Source of the DNA: Clostridiales bacterium oral taxon 876 str. F0540
GTDB lineage: Bacteria > Bacillota > Clostridia > Clostridiales > Clostridiaceae
DNA: 52,054 nt
Reading direction: 5' to 3'
NCBI GenBank assembly: GCA_000466585.1
Contig: KE993503.1
Span: 1 to 52,054, forward strand
In this document: piece after piece, positions 17,789 to 25,929 of the stretch
Layout: every line of letters begins with the position of its first letter
Position numbering within the stretch: position 1 is the stretch's first letter
The notes under the pieces: model-generated
What the model was told of the DNA's origin: nothing
The model's input: the letters and a program-made list of their open reading frames with translations, nothing else
Database searches by the model: none
Made by a program: the position numbers and the translations under genes

Positions 17789-17928
17789 TTATACACATAT
17801 CCACTATATTTGTCCACAATTTGCACAAATTTATACTCATCTAACTATTATAAACTGTTGATAAGCCTATGAAAATACTAGAATTCAAATTTTAAGGTTA
17901 TCCACAGTTATAATTAATATTGTCCACA
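17789..17928. promoter_or_regulatory. DnaA-box cluster outside oriC
   Basis: Five 9-mers in 140 bp match DnaA boxes exactly or nearly: TTATACACA (17789), TTGTCCACA (17810), TGTTGATAA (17856, reverse of TTATCAACA), TTATCCACA (17898, consensus) and TTGTCCACA (17920). They fill the divergent region between sfsA and the clostripain-family gene, about 25 kb from dnaA. Confidence 0.7.
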
Positions 17929-18020
17929 TAATCTTTTAGTGCCGCTTCAAAGTAACACTTTAAACCTTAAGGAATATACTATCTTGAACAAAATACAACT
18001 TCATTAAGGATGTTGGTAAT

Positions 18021-19121
18021 ATGAAGAAATCACTAAAAAAATGGACAATACTTATATATGCAGACGGCAATAATGAAATGGAAAGCATTATGTACAATTC
18101 TCTTTTAGCTTGTGAAAAAATAGTTTCTAATAATGATATTAATATTGTTTTTGAAATTGGAAGGTTAGGTAAGTATAAGTCAGAGAATGGCGATAACTGG
18201 AGCGGCGTAAGGCGTTACTATGTTGACAGAGGCAACCTGACTCTAGTTGAAGACTTGGGTAAATCTAATATGGCTGACCCCAACAATTTATATAGCTTTA
18301 TGAAATGGGGTTTCGAAAATTATAAATCTGAACATTATATGCTTGTACTTTCTGATCATGGTGGAGATTTTATCGGCTGCTTCACTGATGAAAGTGCTGA
18401 TAAACCCTACATCATGGGAATACCAGAAATGATTCAGGCGATCAATGCACTAAAGATTAACCTTGGATATGAAATTGATATTTTAGTTCTAGACATGTGT
18501 TACATGAATTCCATTGAAGTTATGTACGAGCTTGGCCAAAACAATAATAATACTGTTAAAAATGTTATAACCTATATGGATTACGCAGCCTATGATGGAA
18601 TAAGTTACGAAAAACTCGTTAGTCTAACAGAACGGTATTGTTATATTAATAACTTAAACTTATTTATAGAAAACTTAATAGATGGTTTAGATTTTGATTT
18701 AATGGCTTTTGAAGTTAATCACGATAAGCTTAAAGCAATAAAAGAATTATTTGATACAGCAGCTCACTTATATCACTTAGAAGGCAATACAGAAAATCTT
18801 TTTGAAAGCTTAAATAAAAACACTAATTATTGTGAAGGAGATAGCTTTATAAAAAATATTAATAACTTGCTTAACTCCATGATTGTAAAGAGTAAGTCAC
18901 CTTTTGATGGACTAAGCACCTCTGTTAAGGTAACCTCTAAAGATATCGGACAACTTATAGCCTTTTATAAAAAGCTTGCTTTTTCAAAAAATAATTTTTG
19001 GACAGAATTTTTAAGCAGTTTTCCTATTCATAAACAAAATAGAGATACAAGTAAGATTAACGTGGCATTAACTTCTTCTTCATCACCGTTAGTTCATCAT
19101 ATAATAAAGTTTTATTCTTAA
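18021..19121 (+). CDS. clostripain-family (C11) cysteine protease
   Basis: A 366-residue C11/CD-clan peptidase. The dyad is H113 in LSDHGGDF and C160 in LDMCYMNSIE, both within the expected caspase-like fold, with WTILIYADGNNEME at the N-terminus. Family members cleave after basic residues. No signal peptide is visible, unlike secreted clostripain, so this one may act inside the cell or in the spore. Ser/Thr residues near the end (SSSSPLVHH) are unremarkable. It is a single + strand gene ending before a bidirectional terminator. Its 5' region carries the DnaA-box cluster. Confidence 0.88.
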   Translation: MKKSLKKWTILIYADGNNEMESIMYNSLLACEKIVSNNDINIVFEIGRLGKYKSENGDNWSGVRRYYVDRGNLTLVEDLGKSNMADPNNLYSFMKWGFENYKSEHYMLVLSDHGGDFIGCFTDESADKPYIMGIPEMIQAINALKINLGYEIDILVLDMCYMNSIEVMYELGQNNNNTVKNVITYMDYAAYDGISYEKLVSLTERYCYINNLNLFIENLIDGLDFDLMAFEVNHDKLKAIKELFDTAAHLYHLEGNTENLFESLNKNTNYCEGDSFIKNINNLLNSMIVKSKSPFDGLSTSVKVTSKDIGQLIAFYKKLAFSKNNFWTEFLSSFPIHKQNRDTSKINVALTSSSSPLVHHIIKFYS

Positions 19122-19204
19122 TTTGATTGCTATTATAATGGCTTTTGATATAATCAATGTATTTAAACATTAATTCATTAAATTTGAAAATATCTCATAA
19201 TTAT

Positions 19205-19231
19205 AAAACCCACGGAAAACCGTGGGCTTTT
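19205..19231. terminator. bidirectional terminator
   Basis: Stem AAAACCCACGG/CCGTGGG-C-TTTT with loop AAAA, between the converging clostripain-family gene and the DUF11-like gene. Confidence 0.85.
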
Positions 19232-19234
19232 AGT

Positions 19235-20014
19235 TTATGAGAATTTAAGTCCTCTGCAAGGAGTTACTACTATATCCGGTCCTGTTGTTATAATAGTAGT
19301 TGGACCTGATGTAGGAGTAGTATAAGTGAATGTTGCAGTATTAAATGGAAATGTTCCTTCAGTCAAGAAGAATCCATTTACAGAATAACTAAATTGCTGC
19401 ATAGCTCCGGGAGCAATTACAACATTATTATAAGTTGTCGTCTGAGTATTTGAAAACGGTGGTAAAATTGTATCGGTAAGTGTACCGGTTATTGTCTCAG
19501 TTGTATTATTGCTTACTGTCAGTACCACATTATAGGTTTGAGACTGGGCTTCACAGGTCTTTCCTGTAGTCGGTGTTACTGTTTTTCGTAAAAATACGCC
19601 TTCTGCAAGCGGCTGGCAGGATGGACCGGTTATTGTCCCAAATATACATCTATTAAGACCAGTATGAAGAGCAACATTTATATCTGTAGGCACAAAGCAT
19701 CCCTGTAGTGTAAATTCATATTGACCTACTACATTATCATTAGTGACATTCCATTTCATTTGTCTTGTAGCGCCAACATTAACAAGACATGGCTGAGCAT
19801 TATTAGGATCAAACTCTCCTCCAAGAACAGGTGAAAAGCTTGTTACAATATGCTGTGGATTACAAAGCTGGAAAGCAAAGTTACTAACTCCAGGGGTAGG
19901 TGGTCCTGACACAAAGCTAACGTTGTACCTCCATGTCTGATTGCCACCTGAACAAATAGGATAGCCAGTCGCTAGGCTTATTATTATACCGTCAAGTTGT
20001 ACTGAATTAGGCAT
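19235..20014 (-). CDS. DUF11-like spore or cell surface protein
   Basis: A 259-residue Thr/Ser/Asn-rich protein with no signal peptide or membrane anchor. The C-terminal part (about 145-255) resembles a DUF11/Ig-like repeat: TYNVVLTVSNNTTETITGTLTD and YSVNGFFLTEGTFPFNTATFTY. About six cysteines are spread through it (PICSGG, QLCNP, QPCLV, QGCFV). Lack of a secretion signal, neighbouring SPOCS-type genes and a sigma-K-like promoter upstream suggest a protein deposited on the spore by the mother cell; this is inference. AGGAGGG precedes the ATG. Confidence 0.7.
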   Translation of the reverse strand: MPNSVQLDGIIISLATGYPICSGGNQTWRYNVSFVSGPPTPGVSNFAFQLCNPQHIVTSFSPVLGGEFDPNNAQPCLVNVGATRQMKWNVTNDNVVGQYEFTLQGCFVPTDINVALHTGLNRCIFGTITGPSCQPLAEGVFLRKTVTPTTGKTCEAQSQTYNVVLTVSNNTTETITGTLTDTILPPFSNTQTTTYNNVVIAPGAMQQFSYSVNGFFLTEGTFPFNTATFTYTTPTSGPTTIITTGPDIVVTPCRGLKFS

Positions 20015-20132
20015 AGTTTATTCCCTCCTAAAAGTTATCTTTAATTATTTGGAAATTGTAAGGGTTCTACTTTGCTTCAAGTTATATTTCTTTTCATATA
20101 GTTATAACTTGTACACTTCTCTTTTGCTACTA

Positions 20133-20159
20133 TATAGTATTCTAGCATTGTAAATTGGT
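20133..20159 (-). promoter_or_regulatory. sigma-K-like promoter for DUF11-like gene
   Basis: On the minus strand an AC -35 element (20158-20159), 16 bp, then AATACTATA (20133-20141), one base from the CATAnnnTA consensus. Confidence 0.4.
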
Positions 20160-20289
20160 TACTAGATTTTAAGCCAGCTCTACAGTTTATTATATTAAAC
20201 CTTCATTAGATCAAAAAATCCCTTCTACACTAAACAAAAGGTATAAACTTGCTCTATAACCTGAGAATATACTATATGAATACTTCTCA

Positions 20290-20340
20290 ATAAATGCTTA
20301 TAGGAAGCTGATTTATAAGTAGCTTCCTATAAGCATTTAT
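20290..20340. terminator. perfect 20-bp stem-loop
   Basis: Arms 20290-20309 and 20321-20340 are exactly complementary, loop 11 nt. T-rich sequence (ATTTATTTTTG) follows on the + strand. It lies just downstream of the minus-strand 63-residue gene, whose direction gives no T-run. Confidence 0.6.
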
Positions 20341-20360
20341 TTTTGTAAAATATAAATTAT

Positions 20361-20552
20361 CTAATCTGCTTTACAATCTTTTCTTTTGCAGTCTGATAAA
20401 TCAATAAAGACTTGATGAATAGGAATTCCTTGAATTGTACAGTCACATTTTTCTGGCCTTTTACACTCTTCTGTATCATCAACCATTATAACAAATTTGT
20501 TTTCATGACTGCTGTCACCGCCACAGCAAAAGGTACCGCTTACTTTACTCAT
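20361..20552 (-). CDS. 63-residue Cys-rich protein
   Basis: A small hydrophilic protein with seven cysteines: CC near residue 9-10, then CKRPEKCDC and DCKRKDC. It has no membrane segment and no recognised domain. It lies in the spore-surface island and has the best sigma-K-like promoter of the region: GCAC, 16 bp, CATAATATA. A spore coat or exosporium role with disulfide cross-linking is inferred from that. Its Shine-Dalgarno is GGATGGGTG, a modest match. Confidence 0.6.
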   Translation of the reverse strand: MSKVSGTFCCGGDSSHENKFVIMVDDTEECKRPEKCDCTIQGIPIHQVFIDLSDCKRKDCKAD

Positions 20553-20596
20553 AATTCACCCATCCTAACAAACGCTTTGTGCTAAATCTTTACTAA

Positions 20597-20625
20597 TATA
20601 TTATGAGAGCGATTATTTTTTGTGC
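20597..20625 (-). promoter_or_regulatory. sigma-K-like promoter
   Basis: -35 GCAC (20622-20625), spacer of exactly 16 bp, -10 CATAATATA (20597-20605), a full match to CATAnnnTA. It lies about 45 bp before the 63-residue gene. Confidence 0.6.
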
Positions 20626-20762
20626 TCTTTTCCTATTAAACTCTTCATCAAGGCATTATAGCTGTTACCTTATAATATAAGAGTGAATATACTACTTATA
20701 GATAATTAACTTATATGGAATCAATGTCTTTTAAAATCCCTAATTTAATTGGAGGTAGTATA

Positions 20763-21233
20763 ATGCAAGAACCTGAGAAACATACAGAAAAAGTTACTAT
20801 ACTTAATCCTTGTCCAGCAAGTAATTTACCAAAACCTACCCTTTTATATTGCTGTGAAGTATTAATTGACTTTAGAACTTGCTTATTTCCGGCACCAATC
20901 CATTGTAATGATATAAAGGTAATTTCTAAGCTCGAAGCAAAAATTGATAAGTCATGTGGCTGCAAAGTACTTATAGGTGGAATACTTCATAAAACAATAA
21001 TTTATAAATCAAAAGATTCTCACTGCGAAACTCGTGAATATGTAAAGCATAAAGATATCCCCTTTAGCTGTTATGTTGATATTGACTGTGCATCGCAAGG
21101 CGATACTTTTAAAATCGTAGGCCACGATATTATATGTGAATTCTCAGAGTTAAGGAAAGTAAAAAATGGCTGCTGTATTAAGACAATATTTATAGAAAAA
21201 GACATCATAAAAATTGCTGTTCAGTCAAATTAG
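20763..21233 (+). CDS. SPOCS/DUF3794-like spore protein
   Basis: A 156-residue protein. I use the ATG at 20763, preceded by GGAGGTAGTATA; a longer frame upstream has no ribosome site. The C-terminal half has the SPOCS (DUF3794) pattern LIGGILHKTIIYKS...TREYVKHKDIPFSCYVDIDC, the domain of SipL and several clostridial spore proteins. The N-terminal part has a CC pair and other cysteines (STLLYCCEV region). It is divergent from the 63-residue gene and probably expressed in the mother cell. Function is inferred from domain and location. Confidence 0.72.
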   Translation: MQEPEKHTEKVTILNPCPASNLPKPTLLYCCEVLIDFRTCLFPAPIHCNDIKVISKLEAKIDKSCGCKVLIGGILHKTIIYKSKDSHCETREYVKHKDIPFSCYVDIDCASQGDTFKIVGHDIICEFSELRKVKNGCCIKTIFIEKDIIKIAVQSN

Positions 21234-21264
21234 ATTTAATATCTATTTACTACAAATTTTTGTA

Positions 21265-21291
21265 ACGGTTATTTATGAAGGCCATATATTA
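21265..21291 (+). promoter_or_regulatory. sigma-K-like promoter for 166-residue gene
   Basis: AC (21265-21266), spacer of 16 bp, CATATATTA (21283-21291), matching CATAnnnTA. It lies about 100 bp before the start codon at 21392. Confidence 0.55.
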
Positions 21292-21391
21292 TTACTAAGA
21301 CAAGGGATAATATAAAATTCTGTGTCCAAAAATCATTTCACTTATGAGGTTTAAGTGATAATCAAAATATTTAATAATGGAGGATTCATAA

Positions 21392-21892
21392 ATGGCTGTA
21401 GTATTAACCCCATGTACCTGCCCACAACCTGCTCTTGCTCCAATACAATTCGCCGGCGAACCAGCAGTGGTTGAAAACGAAATTTGTTTAGTAGAAGGAA
21501 TACCAACAAACGCAACAAATATTACTGTAAGCGTAGTTGATCCATTAATTCTAAACCCAACTAGTCCTAACTTAGTAATCGAATTAGTATGCTGCGATTT
21601 AGTTGTTGTTTGCGGATTTATCAGAAAAATAATAACTTACACTCCAGCTGGAGGAGGTACTCCTGTTACAATAACTCGAGATGTTCCAGTTCAAATTCCA
21701 GTTAGAATAAAATGCCCTGATGACACTGACGTATTATTAACTCCTGATAATTTATCAATAACTAATGCAAGAGTTTGTACTGGCTGCTTCAAATTATCGG
21801 CTCAGTGCGCTTCTGGTACAGGTACACCAGTATTTCATAAATTAAGAGAAAAAGAAATATTGCTATTTGAATTCACTTATACACCAGCATAA
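21392..21892 (+). CDS. SPOCS-like spore surface protein
   Basis: A 166-residue Pro/Thr/Val-rich protein with cysteines at both ends (PCTCPQP at 7-13, CTGC near 140). The middle, LVCCDLVVVCGFIRKIITYTP...ITRDVPVQIPVRIKC, follows the SPOCS-like order seen in its neighbours (GxxRKxIxY, then a PxxxPV/IxC strand). No secretion signal. GGAGG precedes the ATG. A sigma-K-like promoter upstream and a terminator downstream make it a single-gene unit. Structural role on the spore is inferred. Confidence 0.7.
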   Translation: MAVVLTPCTCPQPALAPIQFAGEPAVVENEICLVEGIPTNATNITVSVVDPLILNPTSPNLVIELVCCDLVVVCGFIRKIITYTPAGGGTPVTITRDVPVQIPVRIKCPDDTDVLLTPDNLSITNARVCTGCFKLSAQCASGTGTPVFHKLREKEILLFEFTYTPA

Positions 21893-21942
21893 AAATATAT
21901 GAGATATAAATATATAAATAATCTTATATAACTTAAAAAGTT

Positions 21943-21967
21943 AAGGACGGCATCAGCCGCCCTTTTT
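21943..21967 (+). terminator. terminator of 166-residue gene
   Basis: Stem AAGG-A-CGGC/GCCG-C-CCTT with loop ATCA, followed by TTTTT on the + strand. Confidence 0.75.
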
Positions 21968-21987
21968 AAAGTGTATTAATTTTAACT

Positions 21988-23031
21988 TCATTTTTTAATG
22001 CTTATCTCCTGTTCTTGAATAAGCTTTAAATTTAGCTTAATAATCATTTTTTCAGATAAAGTTTCAAACATTCTTTCACATTCCGGATTTTCATCTTCAC
22101 CTTTATCCTCATCTAATATATCAAGCTCATTTATTTCATCGCTCACCAATTTACAATAGATTTTCTCATTAAAATTCTCTTTACTTATACGGGTTGTTTC
22201 AGATAAATCTGTTCCTTCTCCGTCAGACCTTAAAGTTTCTATTTCAATCTCTTCATCAGCAGAATTTATAACCGGTAAAGTAAAATATTCTACTTTCGTT
22301 GTGCATTTAAAGGGGACTTCAACTGTTGCATGCCTTATATTGTTTTCAGTTCCATACTCAATATTTTTTCTGACTATACCGCCTAAAAACAGCTTATTTA
22401 CCTTAGTCAAAAGCTTGCACTCATCTAAAAATACATTTTTCTTAGTACGCTTTATATCTAAAGCAGGATATTCAAGCTTTATAATAGTTTCACAGGCAAA
22501 TTCAAGCTCAAATTGAGATAGTATAACAGGAACTTGAGCTATTATTTCATCGCAGTCTATATCTGGCGTTATTAACTTGTTTGAGTATTCAGGTATTACC
22601 TCTGTACTTATAATGTTACTGCAGTCCACATTTTCCTCTATTAAATTCTCCATAGTTAAATTCTCCATGGAGTTATCATCCATACTCATATATCCATCAT
22701 ACTGAGGATTGCTATCCTCAATTTGAGGATTACTATTTTCAATAAACATATCGCCCTCATAACCGCTGCTTTCATTAACTATATTAGAGCTTCCTTCATC
22801 TTGTGAATCATTATTTTCATTAAGTACACCACCTGTATAACCTATGTCATTTTCCTTTTTCATATCTTTGCTTAATCCTTTTTTATGTTCATGGTTTATA
22901 AGCTCATTATCAAAATAGTATACCGGTTTACGACTATAAGCACCTAAAATAATCAGTAATATTAATAACATATTGGGATCTAAACTAGGATTTCTTGCAG
23001 TTGCCTTTTGTCTGTGTCTATGTTTACTCAA
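21988..23031 (-). CDS. CsxC/SPOCS-like protein, long acidic paralogue
   Basis: A 347-residue paralogue of the two following minus-strand genes. The shared core lies at about 165-265: PVILSQFELEF, KLEYPALDIKRTKKNVFL, LGGIVRKNIEY and HATVEVPFKC. The N-terminus is different: basic MSKHRHRQK, a short hydrophobic segment (MLLILLIILGAY), then an Asn/Glu/Asp-rich stretch (about 55-140) with repeated SNPQ and MENL units. The start is a TTG at 23031 with GGGGGAAGGG upstream. Core similarity suggests an exosporium CsxC-type protein, which I name from memory only. A terminator separates it from the upstream paralogue. Confidence 0.7.
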   Translation of the reverse strand: MSKHRHRQKATARNPSLDPNMLLILLIILGAYSRKPVYYFDNELINHEHKKGLSKDMKKENDIGYTGGVLNENNDSQDEGSSNIVNESSGYEGDMFIENSNPQIEDSNPQYDGYMSMDDNSMENLTMENLIEENVDCSNIISTEVIPEYSNKLITPDIDCDEIIAQVPVILSQFELEFACETIIKLEYPALDIKRTKKNVFLDECKLLTKVNKLFLGGIVRKNIEYGTENNIRHATVEVPFKCTTKVEYFTLPVINSADEEIEIETLRSDGEGTDLSETTRISKENFNEKIYCKLVSDEINELDILDEDKGEDENPECERMFETLSEKMIIKLNLKLIQEQEISIKK

Positions 23032-23062
23032 TATCCCTTCCCCCTGAATTATTGTTAAAAGC

Positions 23063-23082
23063 TAGGGCTTAATAAAGCCCTA
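23063..23082 (-). terminator. terminator between two paralogues
   Basis: Perfect stem TAGGGCTT/AAGCCCTA (23063-23070, 23075-23082); on the minus strand followed by GCTTTT. It would end the transcript of the 241-residue paralogue. Confidence 0.65.
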
Positions 23083-23087
23083 ACTGT

Positions 23088-23813
23088 TTAATATTCACAA
23101 TCATCATTATGCATATCACAAGGATTGCTAACCTGCTGATTTTGCAGGAGCTTTAAGGTTAAATATATAACTTCCTTTTCAATAAAACATTGAAATTCAT
23201 GCTCTGTTGGGTGGCATTCTATTTTTTTAGCATCCTCTATTATATCAGCCTCATATATGGAGCTATGTTCGAGTTCACAGTATACTCGTTCATTAAAAGT
23301 CTCTGAACTTATTAAATCCTGTTCTTTCATGTTTATACCTAAATTCTCTTCATCAAAATAGTTAATCTCTTTTGCCTGTTTATTGGGCTTAATTACGACC
23401 GGTCTTAAACATTTTACTTCTGCTACACATTGAAATGGTACGTGAACTGTAGCATGCTTTATATCTCCGCATATAGCTTGAGGAGTTATGCAGTCGATAG
23501 TAGCATACTCGATATTCTTTCTAACAAATCCTTTTAAAAAAACCTTATTTGTTTTAGCAATTAACCTGCACTGGGTTAGGAAAATATTCTTTTTAATCCT
23601 CTTTATTTCAAGTGCCTTCTCAGGCAGCTTGATTTTCGATTCTACATCAATCTGTACCGTAAACTCTCCAATTATAACAGGTATTTTTACTAAACCTGCA
23701 TGAGGCATTTCTTCACTTGGGCAGCAATTTAGTGTTTCATTATCAATAACCTTTCCTTCGCATTCTGTTTCACATGAGCTACACTCCCCATTATAGGTTT
23801 CATCATTGTACAT
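23088..23813 (-). CDS. CsxC/SPOCS-like protein, paralogue 2
   Basis: A 241-residue protein aligned almost end to end with the 261-residue neighbour: VKIPVIIGEFTVQID, IKLPEKALEIKRIKKNIFLTQCRL, KGFVRKNIEYATIDC, GDIKHATVHVPFQC, SETFNERVYCELEHSSIYEADI and LLQNQQ. The N-terminus is Cys/Glu-rich (ECSSCETECEG). Family role is probably exosporium or coat structure. GGAGG precedes the ATG. A CATATTATA -10 element (23871-23879) lies upstream but the -35 is poor. Confidence 0.75.
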   Translation of the reverse strand: MYNDETYNGECSSCETECEGKVIDNETLNCCPSEEMPHAGLVKIPVIIGEFTVQIDVESKIKLPEKALEIKRIKKNIFLTQCRLIAKTNKVFLKGFVRKNIEYATIDCITPQAICGDIKHATVHVPFQCVAEVKCLRPVVIKPNKQAKEINYFDEENLGINMKEQDLISSETFNERVYCELEHSSIYEADIIEDAKKIECHPTEHEFQCFIEKEVIYLTLKLLQNQQVSNPCDMHNDDCEY

Positions 23814-23870
23814 GAATTGGCCTCCTTATTTATTACTATGCCTTTTCAAAAGTATTTTTTACTCTCTTGT

Positions 23871-23879
23871 TATAATATG
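23871..23879 (-). promoter_or_regulatory. sigma-K-like -10 element
   Basis: CATATTATA on the minus strand matches CATAnnnTA about 58 bp before the paralogue 2 start. No AC -35 at 16 bp (the bases are CA), so this is weaker than the other two. Confidence 0.35.
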
Positions 23880-23946
23880 AGATACAGTATTCAACTGACA
23901 CTGAAAGCTCAATAATAAATATAACCAATAATTATTTATAAAGTTT

Positions 23947-23972
23947 AAAAACCAGGATTAAAATAACCCTGG
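23947..23972 (-). terminator. terminator of paralogue 3 gene
   Basis: CCAGG/CCTGG stem (23952-23956, 23968-23972); on the minus strand CCTGG is followed by TTTTTAAA. Confidence 0.65.
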
Positions 23973-23985
23973 CCTTTTCTTATTA

Positions 23986-24771
23986 CTATTCTTCATAATA
24001 GTATTTTTTGTCATTACAGTCGCAATCCGGATACTTCGGAGGCTGATAATCATAAATTTGCTGATTCTGTAATAACTTTATTGTGAGGCAAATAACTTCC
24101 TTTTCAATGAATTCCTGGAACGTAATCTCAACAGGCATACAACTAACTTTTTCACATTCTTTTACTATGTCAGCTTCATATATACTTGCATGAACAAGTT
24201 CGCAGTAAACTCTTTCATTGAAATACTCCTCACTATGAAGATCTGTTTCCTTCATATTTCTTCCCATATTCTTTTCGTCAAAGTATATAGTTTCTTCAGC
24301 TGCAGGATTAGACTGAATATTTACCGGTCTCATATTTTTAATCTCAGTTACACATTGGAAAGGTACATGTACTGTTGTATGCTTTATATCTCCGCATATT
24401 CCTGAGTTATTGCAGCAATCCATAGTAGCATACTCAATATTTTTTCTTACAAAGCCGCTTATAAATACCTTTCCGGTCTTACCAACAAGCCTGCATTGAG
24501 TTAAAAATACATTTTTTCTTATTCTCTTGATTTCAATCGCTTGTTCACATAATCTAATTTTAGATTCATTATCAATTTGTACTGTAAACTCTGCTATAAC
24601 AACCGGAACTTTATAGTGCGGAAATCTAGGAGGACATGTATTAGGACAATCACATACTGTATGGGATTCTGTTATTTTGCCCTCACATTCTTTGCATTTG
24701 CACTCATGCTTATCACTAGGCTGAAAATTGTTATAACTCTGATTTCCTTTGTTCATTTCCTTATAATCCAT
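23986..24771 (-). CDS. CsxC/SPOCS-like protein, paralogue 3
   Basis: A 261-residue paralogue. Core: VVIAEFTVQIDNESKIRL, IEIKRIRKNVFLTQCRLVG, SGFVRKNIEYATMDC, GDIKHTTVHVPFQCVTEI, then YFNERVYCELVHASIYEADIV and LLQNQQ. The N-terminus has a Cys-rich patch (CKCKECEG, CDCPNTCPP) and the C-terminus another (CDCNDKKYYYEE). No signal peptide. GGAGG precedes the ATG. A CATACTATA -10 element (24896-24904) lies about 125 bp upstream. A spore outer-layer protein is the best guess. Confidence 0.75.
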   Translation of the reverse strand: MDYKEMNKGNQSYNNFQPSDKHECKCKECEGKITESHTVCDCPNTCPPRFPHYKVPVVIAEFTVQIDNESKIRLCEQAIEIKRIRKNVFLTQCRLVGKTGKVFISGFVRKNIEYATMDCCNNSGICGDIKHTTVHVPFQCVTEIKNMRPVNIQSNPAAEETIYFDEKNMGRNMKETDLHSEEYFNERVYCELVHASIYEADIVKECEKVSCMPVEITFQEFIEKEVICLTIKLLQNQQIYDYQPPKYPDCDCNDKKYYYEE

Positions 24772-25110
24772 ATAAAAGCCTCCCTATTTTTTAAATTTAT
24801 CTATTATTTCTAATAGATTAAGTACACATCTTTCCAACCTTTGTACATCAGAGTTTTTCTTTTTACTTAAGTAATTAAATTTATTCTCTCAATGCTATAG
24901 TATGAAAAAGATTAAATAGTGCCACTTCTAAAAATCTTAGAAATAAATTCTTATCTTCTTATCGCGATATCTTCTTTTCAAGATATCTTCATAGATAAGT
25001 TAAATTTATATTTAGAGAAGCTAATAAGAAATTGATATTGCATAAATATTTTAAAGCTTAACTTTTACTTTATAAAGCTCTAAATTATATTCATATCAAC
25101 AAAAAATATA
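24772..25110. other. intergenic region before the spore gene cluster
   Basis: It contains a CATACTATA element on the minus strand (24896-24904) and an inverted repeat around 24950-24998 (GATATCTT/AAGATATC inside CTTATC/GATAAG). No ORF is supported. Confidence 0.5.
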
Positions 25111-25111
25111 A

Positions 25112-25140
25112 AAGGCTGTCGGATAAAATCCAACAGCCTT
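25112..25140 (-). terminator. terminator of rpsF-ssb-rpsR
   Basis: Stem AAGGCTGT/ACAGCCTT extended by GGAT/ATCC after one mismatch (25112-25140); the minus strand then reads TTTTATATTTTTTG. Confidence 0.85.
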
Positions 25141-25150
25141 GTTTTGCTTA

Positions 25151-25423
25151 CTATTCAGTAGTGAATGGTAGTAAAGCGATGTTTCTAGCTCTCTTAACAG
25201 CTTCTGTAAGAGCTCTTTGATGCTTAGCGCAGTTACCGGAAATTCTTCTTGGAAGAATCTTTCCTCTTTCAGTAACATACTTTCTTAGCTTCATTACATC
25301 TTTATAATCTATATGAGTAGCTTTATCTGAACAAAAAGCGCAAACTTTTTTTCTTGCTCTTCTCATTCTAGCTCCGCCTTTTTTGCCGAAATCTTTGCTA
25401 TCTCTAGAATTTTCTCTTGCCAT
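25151..25423 (-). CDS. rpsR: 30S ribosomal protein S18
   Basis: A 90-residue S18 that binds S6 in the platform of the 30S subunit. Signature: YVTERGKILPRRISGNCAKHQRALTEAVKRARNIALLPF. The N-terminal extension has KKVCAFC, with further Cys in the body (GNCAKH), so it looks like the zinc-binding (C+) S18 form. It is the third gene of the conserved rpsF-ssb-rpsR operon, 27 bp behind ssb, with GGAGG before the ATG and a terminator directly downstream. Confidence 0.97.
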   Translation of the reverse strand: MARENSRDSKDFGKKGGARMRRARKKVCAFCSDKATHIDYKDVMKLRKYVTERGKILPRRISGNCAKHQRALTEAVKRARNIALLPFTTE

Positions 25424-25450
25424 GTTTTTTCCCTCCTTACCTATTAAAAA

Positions 25451-25918
25451 TTAGAATGGGATGTCTCCATCATCAACCGGAGTCATTTCATCCTCATAAA
25501 TGGATCCTTGAAAATCCATTGCTGAATAATCAGAATTGCCTTGATTTGCTGATCTGTTGAAGTTTTGGTTTGGATTTGGATTTGCTCCATTGTTTCCATT
25601 ACCCCATTCAAGGAATTGAACTTCCTCAGCAACTATTTCTGTAACATATCTTTTAGTACCATCTTTAGCATCATAGGATCTAGTCTGAATTCTTCCGCTT
25701 ACTCCCATAAGCTTACCTTTGCTCATGTAGTTAGCTGTGGATTCAGCCTGTTTTCCCCACACAACGATAGGTACAAAATCAGCTTCTCTTTGACCGTTTT
25801 TATTAGGAAGTCTCCTATCAACAGCCAAAGTAAAGGTGGCAACAGCAGTTCCGGTTCCTGGAGTAAATTTAAGCTCTGGATCCTTAGTAAGTCTACCGAT
25901 TAAAACTACTTTATTCAT
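25451..25918 (-). CDS. ssb: single-stranded DNA-binding protein
   Basis: A 155-residue SSB. The OB fold covers about 1-108 (MNKVVLIGRLTKDPEL, VPIVVWGKQAESTANYM, YVTEIVAEEVQFLE), followed by an Asn/Gly-rich linker (NGANPNPNQNFN) and the acidic C-terminal tail DDGDIPF used to recruit partner proteins. It coats ssDNA in replication and repair. It sits 11 bp behind rpsF. Confidence 0.97.
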   Translation of the reverse strand: MNKVVLIGRLTKDPELKFTPGTGTAVATFTLAVDRRLPNKNGQREADFVPIVVWGKQAESTANYMSKGKLMGVSGRIQTRSYDAKDGTKRYVTEIVAEEVQFLEWGNGNNGANPNPNQNFNRSANQGNSDYSAMDFQGSIYEDEMTPVDDGDIPF

Positions 25919-25929
25919 TTAATCACCGC

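Larger units (their letters stand above)
20015..20360. other. 346-bp intergenic region with promoter and hairpin
   Basis: It holds a sigma-K-like promoter for the DUF11-like gene (20133-20159) and a perfect 20-bp stem-loop at 20290-20340. No ORF is supported. Confidence 0.6.
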
